Source: Bolinopsis microptera (taxonomy: Eukaryota > Ctenophora > Tentaculata > Lobata > Bolinopsidae). Taken from it: a stretch of DNA of 64,000 bases. The notes below the pieces were generated by a model, which worked only from the letters and a program-made list of their open reading frames with translations, did no database searches and was not told where the DNA came from. The first letter of the stretch is position 1, and each line of letters opens with the position of its first letter. The DNA is taken from positions 19,062,837 through 19,126,836 of the forward strand of contig NC_087073.1 in assembly GCF_026151205.1 (NCBI RefSeq), written 5' to 3'. The position numbers were made by a program, and so were the translations under genes. This document shows, in pieces, positions 56,282-64,000 of the stretch.

Positions 56282-57468
56282 TCAGTGAAGTAGTAATGAT
56301 ACAAGAAATAGTCCTATGGAAAGTATTGCGGTCTGTAGAGCAGCAGATTTCTTGTCTTTATTATAAACAAACACTGGCGCATCCGTGGGAGCAACAAGAT
56401 TGTATTCGACTCCCTTAAACTCAATGTTCTCTATCGTCTTCAACTAAAGAGAGGTTTGGTGTTAAGAGAGATTTATTATCAAACTTTTTGACTTGAAACA
56501 TAATTTAAAAGGCAGATTTAGGACTAAAATTGTGTACACCCGTAAATTGTAGCGATCGATATGTACTTACAAACTCGTTGAATTTCGTGACTTTAAGAAG
56601 TGCAGCAACAAGCTTTGGGGTAACGGTTGCGTCGTTTGTGACTTGAATATCGGAACTGAATAAAGAATAGCTTGTTAATTGTTTGAACTTTAAAAATGTA
56701 ATGTACATTGCAGAAGTATCTTCAATGGTGTACTCCCAAAATATATTCTGAATTGAATTGGTACTTGTGGTGCCGACTCAATTCTCAAATCCACCAATGG
56801 CATGGCTTGCATAGCCAGCAACTGAAGAATGTCAAATTTAAATATTTCTAAGAGATATTAATGTTGCAACATAATACCTGCTGCCAGTGAATAGCCCAAC
56901 ATCTGAACCGTTCCAGCATTTTATCTCCTCAGTGCTGTATCTCTGACAATGCATCGAGTCCAGTTTCTCCAGCATTCCTAACATGAAGGAGCCATCGAAA
57001 AGAGCTTTCCTGGCTTTACTTTCACTAGCGTCTGCAGCACGTTTGTGTTTCGCTGCCAGGTTCTTAGATACATCGTAACCACACTAGGGTTTGAACAGAT
57101 GTGAGTCACTTCAATTACATGTCAATACAATCAGTGGAATAGCAGACATTGTTATAATAATCAAACTCTGCTCTGCCTGCTACACCCGAGATATCTTAAG
57201 ATCATTCTTTACTTGCAGGCTGAGCAGCATTAAAAGTAGCTTGAGCTAATCAACTTACCATATCAGCAGTTAGCGGGTCCCTCAACTTCTCCACTATCTT
57301 CTGAATCGAAGTGGAAAGTGCTTCTTCGTAGACTTTAGCGAAGTTGTCAAGTTTATCCATGGCTCCGTCTGTCAATGAAGCAAACTTCTCCCAATCTTCC
57401 GCTACTGCTGTCAGATGTGAGAAACACTGACTCGTAATTGCCATACAGTACGAACGGCATGGTTTGAC
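56282..57468 (-). CDS. Glypican, C-terminal four exons (5' part not found)
   Basis: Exons 57468..57259, 57083..56878, 56655..56571 and 56443..56282 on the minus strand join in frame (donors gtaagt, gtatta, gtaagt; acceptors ..ttcag, ..cctag, ..ttcag, ..tttag) for 220 residues. They encode KPCRSYCMAITSQC, DWEKF, a Cys-containing helical stretch, EEIKCWNGSDVG, LVAALLKVTKFNEFLKTI and a hydrophobic C-terminus, TAILSIGLFLVSLLLH, with no charged residue after it. PCxxYC...C, the DW, the CWNG and the final helix are glypican hallmarks; the tail is a GPI-anchor signal. Glypicans are cell-surface proteoglycans that tune Wnt, Hedgehog, FGF and BMP signals. Unusually, the short segment before the anchor has no Ser-Gly heparan-sulfate sites. 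Upstream exons must lie in or beyond 57.5-64 kb. Confidence 0.85.
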
Positions 57469-58278
57469 CTGAACAAAGAAGAATCCTGTCAGAATTGAGT
57501 TGAATAATAGCGACAACTAAAGACCGTTTTGGTGAATAAAAGAGACTTTTTTAATGAACTGGGCGCGGCATTATATTACTTTCATTGGTAAATATAATTG
57601 TTATTTGATGTGCAAGCCGCAAGGCTTTGGCTAGTGCTTCTTGGCAGAGTATACTCTCGTAAAGTGTATACTCTTTCATTAATTGTAATGTTTGTCATTA
57701 TCATTAAAATGAGGTGATCGTTTAATATTACCTTTTATTGAAGCACATGCACCAATTGGAATCAAATCACGATACATATTATACGCTGACATCGCATGAC
57801 ATTCAATGCAGTACTATATTAACGCGCACGTCAGTCACGAACGAACGAACGTAAATATTTGCGCGCGCACTATAATATAAATTTGCCAAGTTGACTGGAC
57901 TGTTTTTGAGATCATCGCGCGTTCCACAAAGTCAAACAAGGCGTGCGTCATGACGTAAGCGGTGAATCCGTTAAAGGTTTTTACTCGGATGACATAACGG
58001 TTGATGCGATAACTTAGCAGATAGAAGCTTGTAGAACTAGAAATGTAATTAGCAATCGACGGAATCAGAACACCTCTCGAGAATCACATGTCAAAAGTCA
58101 AAACTCACATTTCATGTACCTTGAAGGAGAACACTCAAAATATGGCCGACAATTTGGCTACTCAATAATTGTTGCCAGGTCAGTAACTCAGAGCCTGGTT
58201 ACCAAATAACGAATGTACAAATCATCCAAAAATTTCATGATTCACCATGCACCATACAGTGAATCCTGCCTCCTTGAT

Positions 58279-58335
<57 letters not shown>

Positions 58336-61300
58336 GATAGGTCCACCCAACCGCTCAGCCAGTACTGACAGAATAATATGCAGGATATAGCATGTCTAAA
58401 TACACGTGTCCAGTTAGCTTGTAATTGAGTAATGTACCAATGAGTGCACTTTTCCGCCCTGCAGTGTAGCAGCTACACTCACCTGATCGCTAAGTAAACT
58501 CTGTATGTATTGAGGGGCCAGGTGTTCTGTTTGTAAGATGAACTGTAGGTCATATTATGTCGCTTAAATGGGGTGTTCAAGTCAGCTTGGAATTATATCG
58601 ATTTAGAGAAAAGAGAACAATTAACTGATATATATCTAAATATAATTTAACAGGTGGCATGTAATGAGGTTACCAGTTGCGGAACATATAGAATCAAAAT
58701 AGGAACGGTATGGTAAGTATTAACATTGAATTAGAGTGAATGTATATTGTAAGGGTATTGAGTAGCAGTAACCCCGCGATAGGGTGGCATGAGCCTCAAT
58801 AGGATATTACATAAACAAGACTTATTGAACAATACATTTTGTTTCAAACTAGGTAGTAGGTAGGAAGATAAAGCTGGTATGTAGAAGGGTTAATATTATG
58901 CTTTTAGTGTTATCGTCACTACTTTATCGTCACTACTTTAATGCTTCTTAGCGTTATCAATTTACAGTAATGGGACACAGCACTTTTAAGACCGATTAGT
59001 GCATTTTTGTTTGTAGTTTTAGTCACTGCTTATCAGCTTTACTAAAGTGTTTAGTTTGTTTCATATTATACTATAATTTTCCGAATGGAGTTGTACCCCA
59101 TCCATTATTACTTACATGCTACGAATTTTGACTGATTAAATTTTGCATTTGTTACAATTTTTACGTTTGAGTTAATAAACTATGATGATTATATATTAAG
59201 ACGCAATGAAACTACCAGACTACGATGCATGGTGACTTGCCACCCCATGGCAACATTAAAATATATCGACTCTGTTACATCGTTTCATACATATGAATTT
59301 TACTTGATTGAGTGCTTTAAATCTTAAAGTTAAATGTTTGTACCTGGCTCTAATGATGTAGTTTTACGAAGATTTCAAGCCTTACGATACGTGTGTGTTT
59401 CCCTTCGTGTCCAAAAGCATTATATGTAGTAGGTATGTACCAACACTTTTGTAATTATTTGCATTCCAACAGATCACCAGGAATGTGTTCCTTCTCACCA
59501 GTATTTACGCACATGTTTGAATATTTAAATCTATGAAATGATTTTGTCGTGTCGCAAATCGCTTTATTTGCCGAAAAGGCAAAATCATTTGCATCGAAAG
59601 GGCGGTATTTTGACACAAAAGTGGGAGAAAACACAAGGTCAAGTTGCATTGCAGAATTAAGTTGCTGCAATTTTAGATCGATTAGATACAGAGCAGAAAT
59701 ATTTTCAAAGTTCAAAACGTTGGGGCGTGAGAAGTTTTCATGAATGATCAAGCTCCTTATTTCCCAATAAAATTGAACTTATTTCAAATTTGGTGAGAAA
59801 ATAACTCATGACTCATGAATAGCAGATGACAATATTATTAGCAGACGATATTCCTACACCGGAATCTTAACTCCTAGATCTTCTAAGCACCCCGGATGAA
59901 ATATCAGTGAACACAATTAGACTACAGCCAGCCTTTCAGTATTATACTCCTTGCTGTCTCTTTTGCGTTTGTTGGGTTTAAATTAATTTTGTCATTGGGT
60001 TAACCCAAGTAGGAAACACCTCATTAACTTTGACATATTCACCTGGTACAGTCACTGTACGAGACAGAAATACCTTGATAGTTGGTTTAAAATGAGACAG
60101 GCTACCCGCTAGGCTATGTAACTTCTTAATCTTTGAATTTAAACATGTGCATTTCTTATCTTAGATAAGAAATTATTGATTGTAAAATTGAGGATTAGAA
60201 GATTGTTAAAATATTCATGATGACGTCTTGCGATTATACTGGACACAGCAGAGTATAAAATAAGTACATCTCTACAAGGAATGACACATCTGCTATCTAG
60301 ATCAAATTTGTCAAGACCTGGGCGTGAAATATTTGGCTGATAGCCAGCCTCACCCTTTACTTTTCAGACACCTCATATCTCATACAGTTTCCAATTTAAA
60401 ACAAGTGCCGATATATGAGAGTTGACAGGGGAGGAGTGTTGATAACACAAGATGTGGTGAACAGAATCCTTATCTGAGAGGACGCGTGTGTGTATCACAT
60501 TTCATCACCGCCTCCCCACCTCACGTTACACCTCTCACTCTGTTTATCGCTCCTCATTTACCGTCAATCCCTCCTAAATCCTCCTTAATGTGTTTTAAAC
60601 CTACACCCCACCAGCTTAAACTAGAGAGGATAATAACAGCTCATAAGTCGTTTGGAGTTAAATAAATTAAATATGGAGGCGGTCCAATAAGAGAGATATT
60701 TTATAAGGAGGACTGAGAAAGAGGGGGAGAGAGGGGAGTGAGAGAGACAGGCAAGAAAGGGAGGGAAAATAGAAAGAGGGAGTGATGATATTTGATAGGT
60801 GTATCTAGACGCAGTATCCCAGACCCTCCTACTCAAGGGACAGGGTGTTGATTTGATCATCTTCAAGTCTGGAACATGTCAGAGTATTGCTGCAACTAGT
60901 GCACTTATACTGTGTCAGGATGGTGACTGAGTATATTGCAACATTTGACACTTTAAATGTCAAATATCATACCCATATGATAAGGATTGTCAGAATCTGA
61001 TATTTAGAACTTGTACTCTGTACATGATGTGTCAGAGAGACAAAGTAAGTTGATAGTTGGAACTTGGGAGGGTGGAAATTGACATTTTGTTTGATTTGTC
61101 CCTGTTTAAACGGCGTGCAACATATTACCCGAGCTAGATAATCACAGTGTTTAAGAATCGAGAACTTTCACAATCCTAAAATGTTTTAAACACTCAACTG
61201 AACTATTCAATGTGTTAGACACATTTCGATGATGAATGAACAATGAAGTCGGTGTCTGACGTTACATTCTCAAGCAAGATCTCATGTTTTACAGATTGTT

Positions 61301-64000
61301 GTCCACAACCTGACCAGATAGAATCACTCCGTTTAAAGAATTCTTAATCTGAGATCATTTTAATGACCTTAACTTAGGATCTTTTTCATAGGCTTGATGT
61401 ACGTCAATGACATGAATAGAACATGAAATCATCAATGCCCCGCTTTTTCAACCTCGTGAAAACCAAATATTCTACTCACTATTCTACTCAATCTACTAAT
61501 GGCCCTGATGTAACACCCCATGATCGGGAATCGGGATTACACCACATTTCACCAAAATATGTACATCAAGGGCACCATACTAGGTTGTTTTTCGAGTGAG
61601 AGGATAGTAGAGAAGACCTGCAACAACTCCCTTACACCCCGTATCTTGACATACAATCCGGTGGTATTTAGTTGGAAAATGACGCGCCCACGTGACATAA
61701 CGTACATGAAGCTGTTATCTCATAACACATACCAGGTGGGGTGATGTTATTAAAGAAGTCCGACTTCTGAAAACCCTGTTTATCCCTAAATAGGCAAGTT
61801 GTGCTCCGAGTCATGCTCTTTAAATAGAATAAGAGTTAGCGGCACATAGCTACTTGTTTAAAAGATAGCAAGATACCTTTAATTAAATAATCTGGTTAGT
61901 TGAGTTGAACCTAACTAGGGTAATTAAGTTGAACCTAATTAACCTTTTAAACAACTTATTATCCGAGGAGTAATATGACAAAAGTACAAAAGATATTATC
62001 ATATCACTGGTCTCGTGTGTGTTTAAATGGAGAGAGCACTGTAATTTGACATACACATTACACATTTACTACACCGGTGTGTGCTTGTGACGCATGTGTA
62101 GTGAGTCACGTGACGTATCACTGTGAGATCATATAGGATCGTGAGATCTTTATTACAGTTTAATGTGCTGCTTGGTTTTCTAAATCATTTTAAATTATCT
62201 TTAAATTAGTGAGAATTTTTAATAATTATGCAATGAATTGATGTGTTGTATAAACTAACACTACACATTAAAATCTATTCATAGATTAAACGTATTCCAT
62301 TTAATAAATGATGAAATAAGTAAATAGGATCCATATGAAATGTGTGTGTTTCTCAAATTGACGCTGTTTCTCAAATTGACGCTGTCCTATGTGCCACACA
62401 CATTGCTTTACAATCTCCTGTAATTTCCAGTACACGATTCTGTGATATGTGACGACTATTCTTTCTAACAATGACTGGCACATACTTTACTGGTCTGTAT
62501 TATCTTGGTAGACTCTTATCATCTGTTATCATGCACGAGGAATAATTTAACAATTAACATGGCACAATGTTGTGTTTGTGACTGTGAAAATGCTTCTGGC
62601 AATCATGGTAGTGGAATATACTGTGAACTTAAGAAATAAAGATATTGCACATGTAACATACATACTACTGCAACTGATTAGATGATAGTGTGAAGGTAAA
62701 TTCGCCCATTTGCTCAGTACTCTTTCTGTCAAGCATAAAAAAGGAAGATAAAAAAGCGGAATAATAAAACATAATGTCTTAAAATAATATAATATATACT
62801 AATATAAAGATGTGTCCTAAGCTGAAAGATGTGTCCTAAGATGTGTCCTAAGCTGAAATCTACACGGACGAGTTACAAGTTTTAAAGAAATATCAGAAGA
62901 TTTACCACAATTCTATTATAAGGGTACATTATAAATTAAAATGCTTTTAACTAGCCTAGAGTGTGGTAATAACAGCTGAGAATGATCATTATACCTCGTC
63001 AGAAATGGTTATATTGGCATGATAAGCGTTGTACAACATGATACACATGATCATGACCCGTGTGTAGCTTCTGCATGTAATGAGCCGCTCTCTTATCTGT
63101 ACTAGTAATTATGTAAGATAGATCCCTGAATGCCAGCTCTGAGATGAATAATATGCAGCCCAATATTATACACATAGTCGAACTGAGGACTTGGAGGATG
63201 CAGTGAAAGAACCCTCATACATAGCGGGTCGGGTTGAGAGGGAGAAAAAGATTGGCCTGTTTAAATAGAGTGGAACTTTTACCCACACGCAACCCATGAA
63301 TTCGTATAAGAATTGGACAAAAGTTTTAGAGGTTACAGATATGGGTCGAACTTAGATTACCTGACAGTTTCGTAAAATTTCGGCCTGCCATTCCCTCTTT
63401 TTGACTATTTTCGTCATAAAATGAGACCACTTTGAGAATTGAGTTAGCTCAAAATTTTGAGGATGCCTTTGATTAGATAATTGTTAAAACTTGTGCATAA
63501 ATTTCAAGTTGATTGTTTAAAGTTTGAAGAGCTGTCGGGAAGGTGATATTATCAGGAGCTAGTCGCCTCATCAGGATGTACCGAGCGTGATAGAAAGATG
63601 ACGATCTGATCATTTAAGTGAATACAATCGTTACTTCCCTGAACTGAACATCAAATACGTGAGTTATTTAAGGGTTGCGTGTGGGTAGTCAATTCTGGGT
63701 CCTTTAGTATCAAGTCGAGATTTGTACTATAATATTAGTATTAAGTAACTGTTGCGAAAGAATCTGAATTTTCTCTGATATCACAAAACCTCAAAACCTG
63801 CTGCTAGAGCTATATATAGAATTATTGTTCAGATTACATCTAAAAACTGTGGGCCGTGCTAAAATCAACTGCACACCTTTCCACCTTACTGATCAAACCA
63901 CATTTTATGAAGCCCTGGAAACACAACATCTTACTAGTACTAGCACAGTCTCAACGTGTAGTTCAACTCTACTTGTAGATCTACTCTACTTGTAGATCTA
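57469..64000. other. Long non-coding region, probably glypican intron or intergenic
   Basis: I found no exon I could support on either strand. Short open frames (59455..59751, 60621..60866, 61520..61744) lack recognisable domains and good splice context. A (CT)27 microsatellite lies at 58281..58334. The last 40 bases repeat tctacttgtagatcta. Confidence 0.5.
58281..58334. repeat. (CT)27 microsatellite
   Basis: Uninterrupted CT dinucleotides after ccttgataa and before agataggtcc. Confidence 0.97.

Noticed and set aside
59455-59751. 98-codon minus-strand frame upstream of the glypican
   Set aside because: No glypican or other motif, no convincing splice sites; likely chance.

Overview
The window is animal nuclear DNA: genes are split by GT-AG introns, most of the sequence is AT-rich and non-coding, and transposons, inverted repeats and satellites are dense. 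The genes seen (an ASH2L orthologue, a glypican, C2H2 zinc-finger genes, a rhodopsin-like receptor, and a secreted protein mixing papain-like, ShKT, sushi and kringle modules) fit a non-vertebrate metazoan. The ShKT/kringle mixture makes me favour a cnidarian, but this is an inference and not proven by the window.

Layout. 0.7-2.1 kb (+): the last three exons of ash2l. 3.1-6.2 kb (-): a convergent four-exon gene for a secreted protein whose papain domain has lost all its catalytic residues. 7.15-9.4 kb: a 119-bp satellite with a six-unit higher-order repeat. 10-16.9 kb: a repeat field (Penelope-like RT remnant, ~175-bp tandem array carrying a nested MITE, a TCAGGG array, a MULE transposase remnant, poly-G elements). 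17-24 kb: a nested inverted-repeat complex containing a 1.4-kb poly(A) retroelement with a clear target-site duplication. 24.0-51.8 kb: a ~13.9-kb segment present twice in direct tandem and almost identical. Each copy carries a 2-kb TIR element, three C2H2 zinc-finger genes or fragments, and a damaged GPCR. 52.1-54.1 kb: a pogo-like DNA transposon followed by two copies of a hairpin-bearing element. 54.5-55.0 kb (+): a small two-exon gene of unknown function. 56.3-57.5 kb (-): the last four exons of a glypican. 57.5-64 kb: no recognisable gene; probably glypican intron or intergenic DNA.

What stands out. The ~13.9-kb duplication starts exactly at the terminus of a TTAA-flanked transposon and both junctions sit on TTAA. 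The zinc-finger paralogues share an in-frame TGA exactly where a zinc-binding Cys codon should be, and carry an N-terminal array of SUMO-consensus motifs. The papain-like protein has Thr, Glu and Gly in place of Cys, His and Asn. Tandem duplication operates here at several scales: 54-bp N-terminal repeat, 84-bp finger, six-finger block, whole gene, and 13.9-kb segment.

Limits. Exon models come from reading splice sites and protein similarity by eye. Family names are from recognised motifs, not from searches.
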